Of a stretch of 64,000 bases of DNA, positions 26,052 through 35,103 are shown piece by piece. Location: the NCBI GenBank assembly GCA_028283745.1, contig JAPWJZ010000008.1:651762-715761 (forward strand), written 5' to 3'. This DNA is from Micavibrio sp. Lineage in GTDB: Bacteria; Pseudomonadota; Alphaproteobacteria; Micavibrionales; UBA2020. The position numbers and the translations under genes are program-made. The notes below the pieces were generated by a model. That model made no database searches and was not told the origin of the DNA. It saw only the letters and a program-made list of their open reading frames with translations. Position 1 is the stretch's first letter. Each line of letters opens with the position of its first letter.

Positions 26052-27878
26052 ATGCATACCTACCGCACCCATACCTGTGGCCAGCTTCGCCTTTCCAACA
26101 AGGGCGAAACCGTGAAAATTTCCGGCTGGATCCACCGCAAGCGTGACCACGGCGGGCTCATGTTCCTCGACCTGCGCGACCATTACGGTCTGACCCAGTG
26201 CGTCATCAACAAAAGCGACGCCGCCGTGGCCGAGCTGGACCGCCTGCGCCTTGAAAACGTCGTCTGCATCGAAGGCGAGGTGCTGGCGCGCCTTGATGGC
26301 ACCGCCAACAAGCAACTGCCGACCGGCGAAATTGAAGTGAAGGCGAAATCCTTCCAGCTCCTCTCCGCGCCCGTGAACGATATGCTGCCGCTGCAGGTCA
26401 ACTCGGACGAGCCTTACGGCGAAGACGTGCGCCTGCGCTACCGCTTCCTTGACCTGCGCCGCGATGAAGTTCACCGCAACATCATGCTGCGCTGCGATTT
26501 CGTCTCGAGCCTGCGCCGCCGCATGAACGAACAAAGCTTCCGCGAATTCCAGACGCCTATTTTGACGGCATCCAGCCCGGAAGGCGCACGCGACTTCCTC
26601 GTCCCCTCCCGCCTGCACCCCGGCAAGTTCTACGCGCTGCCGCAGGCACCCCAGCAGTTCAAGCAGCTGTTGATGATGTCGGGCTTCGACCGCTACTTCC
26701 AGATCGCGCCGTGCTTCCGCGACGAAGACGCGCGCGCTGACCGCACGGCGGGCGAGTTCTACCAGCTCGACGTTGAAATGTCCTTCGTCACGCAGGACGA
26801 TATTTTCAACACCATGGAGCCCGTGATTTACGGCGTGTTCGAGGAATTCAAGTCCTTCACCGGCACGACCTACGAGATTTCCAAGCCGCCCTTCGTGCGC
26901 ATCCCCTTCGATGAATCGATGCTGAAATACGGCAACGACAAGCCGGACCTGCGCAACCCGCTCGTCATCACCGACGTAACCTCCGTGTTCGCGCGGGCGG
27001 ATGTGGAGTTCAAGGCATTCAAAGAGGCGCTGGCGAAGGGCGCGGTCGTGCGTGCCATTCGCGCGCCCAAAGTCATCGACAAGCCGCGCAGCTTCTTCGA
27101 CAAGCTGAACGACTGGGCGCGCGGCGAAGGCGCCCCCGGCCTTGGCTACGTGACGTTCGACGGCGCGGAAGGCAAGGGCCCGATTGCGAAATTCCTGCCC
27201 GCACCCGCGCAGGAGGAACTGAAAAAAATCACCGGCGCCGAAGCCGGCGATGCCGTGTTCTTTGTTTGCGACCAGCCCGCGAAAGCAGCCCCGCTGGCCG
27301 GCAAGGCCCGCACGCGCCTTGGCGAGGAACTCGACCTCATTGAAAAGAACACCTTCAAGTTCTGCTGGATCGTCGATTTCCCGATGTACGAAATCAACGA
27401 CAAGACCGGCAAGGTGGATTTCTCCCACAACCCGTTCTCCATGCCCGCCGGCGGCCTTGCAGCGCTCAACGGGCCCGACCCGCTTGCCATCAAGGCTTAT
27501 CAGTACGACTGCGTGCTGAACGGCATCGAGCTTGCGTCCGGCGGCATCCGCAACCACATTCCGGAAGTGATGGAGCGCGCCTTTGAAATCGCGGGCTATC
27601 CGAAGGGCACTGTCGAAACCAAGTTCGGCGGCATGTACAATGCCTTCAAGCTCGGCGCACCGCCGCACGGCGGCTGCGCGTTCGGCATCGACCGCATGGT
27701 CATGTTCCTCGCCAACCAGAAAAACGTGCGCGAAGTCATCGCCTTCCCCATGAACCAGCAGGCGGAAGATTTGCTCATGAACGCGCCGACGCAAGTCGAC
27801 AACCAGTTGCTGCGCGACGTGCACATCAAGCTCGACGTCGCCAAACCGGCAGCGAAACCGGCGGAAAAAGTCGCGTAA
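26052..27878 (+). CDS. aspS: Aspartyl-tRNA synthetase
   Basis: The class II enzyme is about 608 residues, with an N-terminal OB-fold anticodon-binding domain ([10 protein letters not shown]), a catalytic core with class II motifs (F-L-D-L-R and F-R-D-E-D) and the bacterial GAD insertion. The ATG at 26052 is preferred over an in-frame TTG two codons upstream. The Lys/Ala tail is short. It charges tRNA-Asp; since a GatCAB system would be elsewhere, discriminating versus non-discriminating type is not read here. A strong terminator follows. Confidence 0.97.
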   Translation: MHTYRTHTCGQLRLSNKGETVKISGWIHRKRDHGGLMFLDLRDHYGLTQCVINKSDAAVAELDRLRLENVVCIEGEVLARLDGTANKQLPTGEIEVKAKSFQLLSAPVNDMLPLQVNSDEPYGEDVRLRYRFLDLRRDEVHRNIMLRCDFVSSLRRRMNEQSFREFQTPILTASSPEGARDFLVPSRLHPGKFYALPQAPQQFKQLLMMSGFDRYFQIAPCFRDEDARADRTAGEFYQLDVEMSFVTQDDIFNTMEPVIYGVFEEFKSFTGTTYEISKPPFVRIPFDESMLKYGNDKPDLRNPLVITDVTSVFARADVEFKAFKEALAKGAVVRAIRAPKVIDKPRSFFDKLNDWARGEGAPGLGYVTFDGAEGKGPIAKFLPAPAQEELKKITGAEAGDAVFFVCDQPAKAAPLAGKARTRLGEELDLIEKNTFKFCWIVDFPMYEINDKTGKVDFSHNPFSMPAGGLAALNGPDPLAIKAYQYDCVLNGIELASGGIRNHIPEVMERAFEIAGYPKGTVETKFGGMYNAFKLGAPPHGGCAFGIDRMVMFLANQKNVREVIAFPMNQQAEDLLMNAPTQVDNQLLRDVHIKLDVAKPAAKPAEKVA

Positions 27879-27903
27879 AACTTTGTCCGCGTTGTTTTAA
27901 TAG

Positions 27904-27936
27904 AACCCCGCCCTATTTGTGGCGGGGTTTTATTTT
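27904..27936 (+). terminator. Rho-independent terminator of aspS
   Basis: The 9-bp stem AACCCCGCC (27904-27912) and GGCGGGGTT (27921-27929) with an 8-base loop is followed by TTATTTT. The T-run overlaps the stop codon of the convergent gene at 27930. Confidence 0.85.
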
Positions 27937-28583
27937 GGCGCGGAGATTGCGTTATTTTTCTTTCGCCGAAGTTTTTTCAATTCCCTGATAAAATCCGGCA
28001 GGCGGTTGAGCGACATAACCATATAATGCGCACTTTCATCCGGCATATTATCGGGGATGCTCGGTTGGAGGTGCATGGAGTGGCTATAGGCAATAGCAAC
28101 AACCTCTTGCGGATTGTGCGCTAGATAGAAAGGGTCGTGACGGTCGCGCGGTTGCTTTGGCGCGGGCGGCGGGGGAATTGTTATCGCCGTCACGCTCGAT
28201 CCTGCATCCCGATAAGTGTGCGCGTACCACGGCCTTGGCGTTGCCTTGGCGGCGAGGGACAGCAGCCGCGCAAATGTTTTCGATTCAGCCCGTCGCGGGT
28301 TGCGCTGTTTGATTTCGTCGATAATCGCCGGAATGTGCGTGCAGCACGCAATCAGGTATTTAAGGCTGGATTGAAGCTCCGGCGGGTGAAATTCCTTCAT
28401 TGTCTCAAGGCGGGTCGCCACGAAAATATGCTCCAACGGCGAATCTTTGCGCCACAACTTTTTGTCGTGAAGATAGAACACGCCGGTAATAGATTTACTC
28501 TTGAAAAAACGCCAAGTGCGGCCCTGTTGCTTTTGCGACAAGGCGAGGAGTTCGTCCAATTCGTCATCTGTCATGCGTTGCAT
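27930..28583 (-). CDS. Hypothetical protein
   Basis: The 217-residue product is Lys/Arg-rich at its C-terminus, with proline-rich stretches (P-P-P-P-A-P-K-Q-P near residue 135). No signal peptide or membrane helix is seen. The N-terminal half contains L-L-A-L-S-Q-K-Q-Q and a F-F-K-S-K-S-I-T-G-V-F-Y strand. It converges on aspS. GC content is slightly lower than the neighbours. No family was recognised. Confidence 0.6.
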   Translation of the reverse strand: MQRMTDDELDELLALSQKQQGRTWRFFKSKSITGVFYLHDKKLWRKDSPLEHIFVATRLETMKEFHPPELQSSLKYLIACCTHIPAIIDEIKQRNPRRAESKTFARLLSLAAKATPRPWYAHTYRDAGSSVTAITIPPPPAPKQPRDRHDPFYLAHNPQEVVAIAYSHSMHLQPSIPDNMPDESAHYMVMSLNRLPDFIRELKKLRRKKNNAISAPK

Positions 28584-28762
28584 TAATGGGCTCTGTTGTC
28601 AGGCACTTCTCTATTATTGCGCTGCCGCAAGTTAAATAACGGTGAATGCCAGCCTGCATTCGTTTTCGCGCTGCAGCAAAAGATACGCTTGTACCTGATT
28701 TGACGTTTCAAGCGGTTTCCACCATATTAAGCGCAAGCTTAAAAAGAAGGATGCAAAACATC

Positions 28763-30055
28763 ATGGCCGATTACGCCGAAGGCTATATCAAGCACAACTA
28801 CTATGCCGCGACGCTGGGGGAAGATACGCATTACCCCGCGCTGACAGCGGGCACGGAAGTGGATGTATGCATCGTCGGCGGCGGTCTTGCGGGTTTGAAC
28901 ACGGCGCTGGGTCTTGTCGAGCGCGGCAAGACGGCGGTGGTGCTGGAAGCAAAGCGCATCGGCTGGGGCGCATCGGGCCGGAATGCGGGGTTTGTGGCGA
29001 AGGGTTACGCGGCGGATGATACATCTATTCTCAACCGCCTTGGGCCGGATCATGCGAAAACGCTTGTGTCGCTGACGCAGAATGCGCGCAAGCTTATCCG
29101 CAGCCGCATCGAAAAATTCGGCATTGATTGCGGCACCATCATCGACGGCGTGCTGACCGTTTCATGGCGCGACAACCCGGATGATTTGAAAAAATACATC
29201 GACAAAAGCAACGGCCTGTTCGACCAGGGTTTTGTTTTTTGGCCCAAGGAACAGGTGCGCGCGCATTGCAAGACGGATAAATATTACGGCGGCATTTATT
29301 CCCCGCGCGATTACCAGTTCCACCCGCTGCGCTACGTGCATGGCATCGCCAAAGCCATTACCAGCATGGGCGGGCGCATTTTTGAAAATTCCCCGGCGAC
29401 AGAAATTGTGAAGGACGGCGCGCGCTGGCGCATTAAAACCGCAAATGGCGACGTGCTGGCGCAGCATGTGGTGGTAAGCTGCGCGACCTATGTGGGCGCG
29501 CTCAACCAGCGCCTGTCGCATGCGCATTTCCCCGTGCAAACCTACATCATGGTGACGAAGCCGATGGATGATGCGCTGCTGCAGCAATCCATCAACACGC
29601 GCCATGCGGTTTCCGACATGCGCTTTTGCAGCGATTATTACCGCCGCCTCGATGGCGGGCGCGTGCTGTGGGGCGGCCGCGTCGCCCTTGGCAGCAAGCC
29701 GCGCGACGTGGCGCAGATGATGATGCAGGATATGTTCCGCGTCTACCCGCAACTGACGGGCAAGGTGGAATCCGAATTCGCCTGGGCGGGGGAGCTGGCC
29801 TACGCGCCGCACAAAATGCCGCAGCTGGGTGAAATTGAGCCGGGATACTGGTACAACACCGGCTTTGGCGGGCACGGGCTTGCGCCCACAACCGTCGGCG
29901 GTGAAATGGTGGCATCTGCCATTGCGGAAGGCAGCGATGCGTACAAAGCCTTCGCCCCCTACGGCATCGGCTTTGCGGGCGGCAAGATGGGCAAATACGT
30001 GGCGCAGCTGGTTTACTACTGGTGGCGCGCGCGGGATTACATTAGCGTTGCGTGA
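28763..30055 (+). CDS. PuuB-like FAD-dependent oxidoreductase (second copy)
   Basis: The product is about 430 residues with the same layout as the 5160 protein: I-V-G-G-G-L-A-G FAD motif, G-W-G-A-S-G-R-N-A-G and a late G-F-G-G-H-G-L-A-P-T-T motif. An ATG at 28751 and a longer upstream frame are possible; 28763 has an AGAAGG site 12 bases upstream and fits the family start. It probably oxidises an amine or gamma-glutamylated amine, but no PuuA partner is next to it. The substrate may differ from that of the first copy. Confidence 0.8.
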   Translation: MADYAEGYIKHNYYAATLGEDTHYPALTAGTEVDVCIVGGGLAGLNTALGLVERGKTAVVLEAKRIGWGASGRNAGFVAKGYAADDTSILNRLGPDHAKTLVSLTQNARKLIRSRIEKFGIDCGTIIDGVLTVSWRDNPDDLKKYIDKSNGLFDQGFVFWPKEQVRAHCKTDKYYGGIYSPRDYQFHPLRYVHGIAKAITSMGGRIFENSPATEIVKDGARWRIKTANGDVLAQHVVVSCATYVGALNQRLSHAHFPVQTYIMVTKPMDDALLQQSINTRHAVSDMRFCSDYYRRLDGGRVLWGGRVALGSKPRDVAQMMMQDMFRVYPQLTGKVESEFAWAGELAYAPHKMPQLGEIEPGYWYNTGFGGHGLAPTTVGGEMVASAIAEGSDAYKAFAPYGIGFAGGKMGKYVAQLVYYWWRARDYISVA

Positions 30056-30174
30056 AGCGGCTGATATTGCTGTGTATTTTATTGGCAAAATGAATTGACA
30101 TAAAGGTCTTTGAGTCTTTAAAGTGCGGGGGTATTCATAAATCCCCACGCTTTTTAAAAGGTCGCTCATTCGCC

Positions 30175-31068
30175 ATGAACATCAAAGCCCAATTCGATGC
30201 TGTCGCCGCTTTCTCCCGCAAATATCTCGTCGCGCAGGAATCGAAAGACCTGAATTTGTATCAGGCCGTGCAGGCAGATGACGCGGCGAAAGTGGAGCGC
30301 CTGATTGGGGAGGGCGCGAATGTCAACAACACGCGCCAGAACCCGCTTGCCGCTGCGATTGACGCCGGCAATACCGGCATGATTGCCCGCCTGCTGTCGC
30401 ACGGCGCGAATGCGAATGAAAAGATTGATTACTGGTCGACCACGCCCTTCATCGTCGCGGCGCGCAAGGGCGATGTTGGCGTTATCACGCAACTGCTGGA
30501 TGCCGGCGCAGATATCAACGCCGCCGGTGATCGCGGCAATACGGCGCTGGCGCTTGCTGTGGCCGCCCGCAACGCCCCGCTGACGACACTGCTGCTGGAC
30601 CGCGGCGCGAACGTGAACACGCAGAACCGCGATGGCTGGTCGCCGCTGTTCTATGCCGCCGCGCTGAATGATGTGGATGCCGCCAAAGCGCTGCTGGCCA
30701 AGGGCGCGCGCACCGACCGCGCTGATTGCGACGGCGCCAGCGTGCTGCACGTCGCAAAGTCGCGCGACAAGCTTGCCGTGCGGGATGTTATTCAGGCGCA
30801 TATTGATGCCGCCGTGCCGGCATGGCAGAAGCTGGCGGATGATAAAATCGCCCACGTCAGCATCATGCGCGGCCTTGGCTATAAGCTGACGGAGATTTTC
30901 AACCTCGGCACCCAGCAATACACCGCCATTTCGCACAACTTCAAGACGGGCGCGGATAGCGTCTCGACCCGCGGTTTTGAGGCGGCGGATAAAGCCGTCA
31001 TCACCACCGCAACTGAAAAACTGGCGGCCTTGAAGCCCGCAGCGCCTGCCGCGAAACCGCAGGCGTAA
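30175..31068 (+). CDS. Ankyrin-repeat protein
   Basis: The 297-residue product has six ankyrin repeats between residues 30 and 215, including well-kept G-N-T-A-L-A-L-A-V-A and G-W-S-P-L-F-Y-A-A units and repeated L-L-x-x-G-A-x-V-N turns. The C-terminal 80 residues are not repeats. A possible promoter (TTGACA at 30095-30100 with a weak -10) lies upstream. It precedes the tandem HAD gene by 10 bases and is probably co-transcribed with it. Confidence 0.85.
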   Translation: MNIKAQFDAVAAFSRKYLVAQESKDLNLYQAVQADDAAKVERLIGEGANVNNTRQNPLAAAIDAGNTGMIARLLSHGANANEKIDYWSTTPFIVAARKGDVGVITQLLDAGADINAAGDRGNTALALAVAARNAPLTTLLLDRGANVNTQNRDGWSPLFYAAALNDVDAAKALLAKGARTDRADCDGASVLHVAKSRDKLAVRDVIQAHIDAAVPAWQKLADDKIAHVSIMRGLGYKLTEIFNLGTQQYTAISHNFKTGADSVSTRGFEAADKAVITTATEKLAALKPAAPAAKPQA

Positions 31069-31078
31069 CGCACATCCA

Positions 31079-32143
31079 ATGAAAAAGCGCTTCACCCGCA
31101 TGGCCCAGAAACCGGCTGCTGAGTTTGAGTTCTTCCTCGATATGGATGGCGTGCTGTCCGACTTTGATGCGCATGCGAAGGCAGAAGGCAAATATACGGC
31201 AGACGGCAAAACGCTGTTTGATGCGTTGGACTTGAAATGGTGGAGCAGCATGCCCGTGTGTAACGGCGCGCGCGCCTTTTTCGACGGCCTTGCAAAAATT
31301 GGCCCCGTGCGCCAATTGACTGCGCCGATTTTAAACAGTGACTGTTTCCGCGGCAAGGCGGAATGGACGGTGAATTTCCGGCCGGAGCAGGGGCGTTTTG
31401 CGCTGCTCGACCTCATCATTTGCCGTGCGGATGATAAAAACCTGCTCGCCCGCCCGAACCACATTCTGGTCGATGACCGCAAGAAAAACGTCGATGCGTG
31501 GGTTGCTGCCGGCGGTATCGGCATTTTGCATGAAGGCGATTTTTCCGAGACGCAAAAGCGCGTCGATGCCGCGATGGCGGAATACCGCGCCCGTCCCAAA
31601 ACCGCGCCTGCGCCCGTTGTCGCAACATCCGGCAAGCCCGAAATTTTTATTGGCCCCAACGGCGTGCTGGCGGATTTTCAGGGCCATGCGCAAGCGCACG
31701 GCAAGTTCACCGATGACGGCAAAACCAAATGGGCGGAACTGGACACCAAATGGTGGGAAACCATACCCGCCTACAAGGGAGCCCGCGCCTTTTTTGATAG
31801 CGTGCGGCAGCTTGGGCAAACCCGCTTTCTTACCGGCCCCGTGCCGCTGATTGACAGCTTTGAAGGCGATGCCAAATGGTCCATGGCCTTCCGCCCTGAA
31901 TCCGGCAAGTATGCGCTGCTGGATCTTATCGTCTGCCGTTCGTCCGACAAAAACCTGCTGGCCCGCCCCAACCATATTCTGATTGATGACCGTCAAAAGA
32001 ATATTGATGAATGGATGAAGGCGGGCGGGATTGGTATTTTGCACAAGGGCGACTTTGCCGAAACGCTGCAGGCATTGAAAGATGCAATTGCTGCACTGCC
32101 CGCAGCGCCCGTGCCTGCAAAACCACAAAAGCCGCAGCCGTAA
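31079..32143 (+). CDS. Tandem HAD (NT5C-like) protein with one inactive domain
   Basis: The 354-residue product has two homologous HAD domains (about 15-165 and 187-345). The first keeps motif I D21-M-D23-G-V-L-S-D and motif IV V-D-D. In the second, motif I reads G192-P-N194-G-V-L-A-D, so both catalytic aspartates are lost, while motif IV (I-D-D) remains. The K-W-W and A-R-P-N-H-I-L segments are shared by both. Such HADs resemble 5'-nucleotidase C types. It is likely a dimer-like enzyme with one pseudo-domain, linked to the ankyrin gene upstream. Confidence 0.8.
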   Translation: MKKRFTRMAQKPAAEFEFFLDMDGVLSDFDAHAKAEGKYTADGKTLFDALDLKWWSSMPVCNGARAFFDGLAKIGPVRQLTAPILNSDCFRGKAEWTVNFRPEQGRFALLDLIICRADDKNLLARPNHILVDDRKKNVDAWVAAGGIGILHEGDFSETQKRVDAAMAEYRARPKTAPAPVVATSGKPEIFIGPNGVLADFQGHAQAHGKFTDDGKTKWAELDTKWWETIPAYKGARAFFDSVRQLGQTRFLTGPVPLIDSFEGDAKWSMAFRPESGKYALLDLIVCRSSDKNLLARPNHILIDDRQKNIDEWMKAGGIGILHKGDFAETLQALKDAIAALPAAPVPAKPQKPQP

Positions 32144-32233
32144 GCCGTTAAATTTCCTGATTTTTATAAGGCGGAACTTTGCCGCCTACCACCTGTTTTT
32201 GTTACAAGGGCAAATTCACGAGGAGGGATAGCC

Positions 32234-32626
32234 ATGACCACATTTAAAGCAGCAACACTTGCCGTCAGCGCATTCATCATGCTGGCCTCGCCGGCCTTTG
32301 CCGCCAGCGATACAGCCGTAAAACCACATGCCGGCAGCGTGCTGGAAAGTAGCAACAGCGTGCCGTCCACCACTGGCACTAAGGTTGAAGGCGCGCTGAA
32401 AGCCGGCACCCGCGACCCCGTGCTGACCACGGCGGATACGCTGGCGCTTGAAGGCATGAATTTTCATGCCAGTGACGTTAACGGCGACGGCAAGCTCAGT
32501 ACCTCGGAATTCACCAAGGCCGGGCTTTCCAGCAGCATCTTCGGTTCCGTCGATGCGAACCACGACGGCGTGGTGACAGCGGATGAACTGAATACCGCCG
32601 CAAAATCCGGCGTCGGCAGCAAGTAG
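32234..32626 (+). CDS. Secreted EF-hand protein
   Basis: The 130-residue product has a signal peptide (cleavage after A-F-A near residue 24) and two EF-hand loops: D-V-N-G-D-G-K-L-S-T-S-E (81-92) and D-A-N-H-D-G-V-V-T-A-D-E (107-118). Both keep the Asp/Glu ligands at positions 1, 3, 5 and 12, so calcium binding in the periplasm is likely. An AGGAGG site precedes the ATG. A terminator follows, so it is a single-gene unit. Confidence 0.88.
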   Translation: MTTFKAATLAVSAFIMLASPAFAASDTAVKPHAGSVLESSNSVPSTTGTKVEGALKAGTRDPVLTTADTLALEGMNFHASDVNGDGKLSTSEFTKAGLSSSIFGSVDANHDGVVTADELNTAAKSGVGSK

Positions 32627-32648
32627 CGCCGCAACCAGGCAATAAAAA

Positions 32649-32676
32649 AGCCGCGAGCATGATCGCGGCTTTTTTA
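32649..32676 (+). terminator. Rho-independent terminator, probably bidirectional
   Basis: The stem AGCCGCGA (32649-32656) and TCGCGGCT (32663-32670) with a 6-base loop is followed by a T-run and preceded by an A-run. It can serve the EF-hand gene and the convergent GGDEF gene. Confidence 0.85.
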
Positions 32677-32695
32677 TTGCGTCAGGCAAAACAGG

Positions 32696-33370
32696 TTAAT
32701 CCTGCGCGCGCAGTTTTTTCTCGTCGTAGAGGGCCTTGTCGGCGGCTTGGTAGGCGCTGGCGTATTCGGTGGTTTCAGTGACGGGGGCGACGCCGAAGCT
32801 GGCGCCGATGTGCAGCTTGGCCGTGTTCCAGTCAAGCCGCAGGTCGTTCAGCATGCGGCGCAGTTCATGCACGCGCACCATGGCGCGCTCCGGCTCCGTC
32901 TGGGTCAGCAGAATGGCGAACTCATCCCCGCCGAGGCGCGCTGCGCCATCCACAATGCGGATGGATTTGACGAGGTTATCGGCAATAAACTTCAGGCAGG
33001 CATCACCGGCCTGATGGCCGTGGCAGTCATTCAGGGGCTTGAAGCGGTCAAGGTCGATAATGACGAACAGCGCACCCGGCGAATTGCCGCGGCGGATGCG
33101 GGCAAGTTCATGTTCGTAGAATTTTTCAAAGCCGCGGCGGTTCATCAGGCCCGTCAACGGGTCGGTGGCGGCAAGGTCTTCCAGCTGGCGGATTTGTTTT
33201 TCCTGGTCTGCAACCATGCGCTCGAAAGATTCAAGCTTGTTATAAGCATCCTTCAGCATCGCGACGGTGGCCGACTGCGCGCGCCATGCGCGGTCTTGGG
33301 GCGACAGGTTGCCCTGCAGGTTTTCAAGGGTAAGGGCTTTGGACGGGCGAAGGGGTTGTTCTTTGGACAT
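32696..33370 (-). CDS. Diguanylate cyclase (GGDEF)
   Basis: The 224-residue product (ATG at 33370, AGGAAC site) has an N-terminal helical coiled segment and a GGDEF domain with R-L-G-G-D-E-F at about residue 152-158. The signature motif is intact, so it can make c-di-GMP. No RxxD inhibitory site is visible in the 5-residue-upstream position. An upstream in-frame extension to 33487 lacks a ribosome site and is not favoured. Together with PleD it gives two cyclases within 4 kb. Confidence 0.88.
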   Translation of the reverse strand: MSKEQPLRPSKALTLENLQGNLSPQDRAWRAQSATVAMLKDAYNKLESFERMVADQEKQIRQLEDLAATDPLTGLMNRRGFEKFYEHELARIRRGNSPGALFVIIDLDRFKPLNDCHGHQAGDACLKFIADNLVKSIRIVDGAARLGGDEFAILLTQTEPERAMVRVHELRRMLNDLRLDWNTAKLHIGASFGVAPVTETTEYASAYQAADKALYDEKKLRAQD

Positions 33371-33576
33371 CGCAGTTCCTTTATGAGGCGCGGTTCCTGG
33401 TAGGGTCCGGATGAGCGGGCAACGCGCAAAGGCGAAGCGGCAGTGCTTGCCTAATTTATAACATAAAACCGGAATATGCGGAATCAATGGATATTATTCC
33501 CATAAATATATGTTTTAGTTGTTTTTAAACCTACATTGTTTACAGTGAAAGCTCGTTGGAAGGATTGAAAACTCAT

Positions 33577-34476
33577 ATGATGAAGCGCCGTGCCCTGACC
33601 GCCATTTCCGCCCTTGCCGTTATCGCCGGGCTTGCGGGTGCCATGCAATTCTCCAGGGCTGCCGTGCCGGTTCCGTCAGTGGCGTCCGCTGTCATCACGG
33701 CGGCAAATTCGGGGCAGGGCGTGACGGTGGCGCTGCACAAGGCGTTATATGATTTTCGCATGACCTCGGTTGAATCGGGCGCGGGCATTACCGGCATTCA
33801 GGGCAAAATGTATTACGAGCAGGATGATAACTGCGACGCCTGGACGACCGATCACCGCTTCAACATCCAGTACCAGTACCCCGAGCGCGCGCCGGTTGAA
33901 AACACCAGCCACTACGTCGCCTTTGAGGCAAAAGACGGCAAGCAGTTTTACTATACCTCCGAACGCGAGGAAAACGGCGCCACCACCGAACAACTGCGCG
34001 GCACCGTCAACCCGGCAACCGACGGCAGCGGCAAGGCCGATTATTCGCGGCCGGAAGACCTGTCGTTCAAGCTGCCGAAGGGCTATTACCTGCCGACGCA
34101 GCATACCAACGCCATCATCCGCCATGCGAAGCTGGGCGATAAGTTTTTCAATGCCGTGATGTTCGACGGCACGGATGCCGACGGACCCGTTGAAATCAAC
34201 ACCTTCATCGGCGCGAAGCTGACACCGGCGGAAATTGCCGCCCTGTCCGCCGGCAACAAGAAGATCGACGCGAGCCTGCTCAGCCCCACTGCGTGGCATG
34301 TGCGCATGGCGGTCTTTCCGCTGACAGACGACAAGGAAATGTCGCCGTCCTATGAAATGGACGTTATTTTGCACGACAACGGCGTGGTCAGCTATTCGCT
34401 GGTCGATTACAAAAGCTTCAAGGTGCAGCAACGCCTGCTGGCGCTCGACAAGCTGCCGGGCAAAAAATGCAATTGA
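33577..34476 (+). CDS. eipB: EipB/DUF1849 cell-envelope integrity protein
   Basis: The product is about 299 residues with a signal peptide and the DUF1849 pattern: H-K-A-L-Y-D-F, C-D-A-W-T-T-D-H-R-F, L-P-K-G-Y-Y-L-P-T-Q-H-T-N, and M-F-D-G-T. EipB is a periplasmic beta-spiral protein needed for envelope integrity in Brucella. Cysteines in the C-D-A-W strand and near the C-terminus could form the disulfide known for the family. The tandem ATGs at 33577 and 33580 are both possible starts. Confidence 0.9.
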   Translation: MMKRRALTAISALAVIAGLAGAMQFSRAAVPVPSVASAVITAANSGQGVTVALHKALYDFRMTSVESGAGITGIQGKMYYEQDDNCDAWTTDHRFNIQYQYPERAPVENTSHYVAFEAKDGKQFYYTSEREENGATTEQLRGTVNPATDGSGKADYSRPEDLSFKLPKGYYLPTQHTNAIIRHAKLGDKFFNAVMFDGTDADGPVEINTFIGAKLTPAEIAALSAGNKKIDASLLSPTAWHVRMAVFPLTDDKEMSPSYEMDVILHDNGVVSYSLVDYKSFKVQQRLLALDKLPGKKCN

Positions 34477-34521
34477 TCTAGCCGCTGCTTTCAGTCGCGC
34501 GGCCTGTAGCGGGGCTGTGCG

Positions 34522-34536
34522 TTAATATATTTTTAA
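34522..34536 (+). promoter_or_regulatory. CtrA-like box upstream of divK
   Basis: TTAA (34522-34525) and TTAA (34533-34536) are separated by exactly 7 bases, the spacing of CtrA boxes, 45 bases before divK. The fifth base of the second half is T, not the usual C, so the match is imperfect. Confidence 0.4.
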
Positions 34537-34581
34537 TCTTTACGCGCCTATAGTGCTTATTGTCCGATTTGGGAAATTGAT

Positions 34582-34950
34582 ATGAAAAAGAAAGTTATGA
34601 TCGTCGAAGACAACGAGCTGAATATGAAGCTCTTCGATGATTTGCTCGGCGCGCATGGTTATGACACCATCAAAACGCGCGACGGCACCAAGGTGCTGGA
34701 TCTTGCCCGTGAACACCAGCCAGACCTTATCGTCATGGATATTCAATTGCCCGAAGTTTCAGGCCTTGATGTCACCAAATGGCTGAAAAGCGATGCAGAA
34801 CTGCGCGGCATTCCCGTTATCGCCGTCACCGCCTTCGCCATGAAAGGGGACGAGGAAAAAATCCGCCAGGGCGGCTGCGAGGATTATGTCTCGAAGCCCA
34901 TTTCCATTCTCGATTTCATGAAAGTGGTCGAGAAGCACCTGAAAAAATAA
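34582..34950 (+). CDS. divK: Single-domain response regulator DivK
   Basis: The 122-residue receiver has the acidic pair E9-D10, phosphoacceptor D53 in I-V-M-D-I-Q-L-P and the K in Y-V-S-K-P. It has no output domain. DivK controls the PleC/DivJ-DivL-CckA-CtrA pathway in alphaproteobacteria. The gene is followed by pleD after 153 bases, which is the conserved order and supports the name. A CtrA-like box is present upstream. Confidence 0.92.
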   Translation: MKKKVMIVEDNELNMKLFDDLLGAHGYDTIKTRDGTKVLDLAREHQPDLIVMDIQLPEVSGLDVTKWLKSDAELRGIPVIAVTAFAMKGDEEKIRQGGCEDYVSKPISILDFMKVVEKHLKK

Positions 34951-35061
34951 CCAGGCCATTTTTACTCTCAAACGCATTACCGGCAGTGCTATCATAACTC
35001 GTTGGGCTTTAAAGCTTTTCTTAAGTTAAGTCTTCCTTTAATATTTAACTTTAGGGTAGTA

Positions 35062-35081
35062 GAGAAGCATTCGCGCTTCTC
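35062..35081 (+). promoter_or_regulatory. Leader hairpin upstream of pleD
   Basis: GAGAAGC (35062-35068) and GCTTCTC (35075-35081) form a 7-bp stem with a 6-base loop, 23 bases before the pleD ATG. A perfect 10-base palindrome CTGTATACAG (35093-35102) directly precedes the start codon. Both could affect translation of pleD. Confidence 0.35.
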
Positions 35082-35103
35082 CAGCAGGGACACTGTATAC
35101 AGC

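Noticed and set aside
35016..35050. Several TTAA boxes in the pleD leader
   Set aside because: Spacing between halves is 8 or 3 bases, not the 7 of CtrA sites; the region is simply AT-rich.
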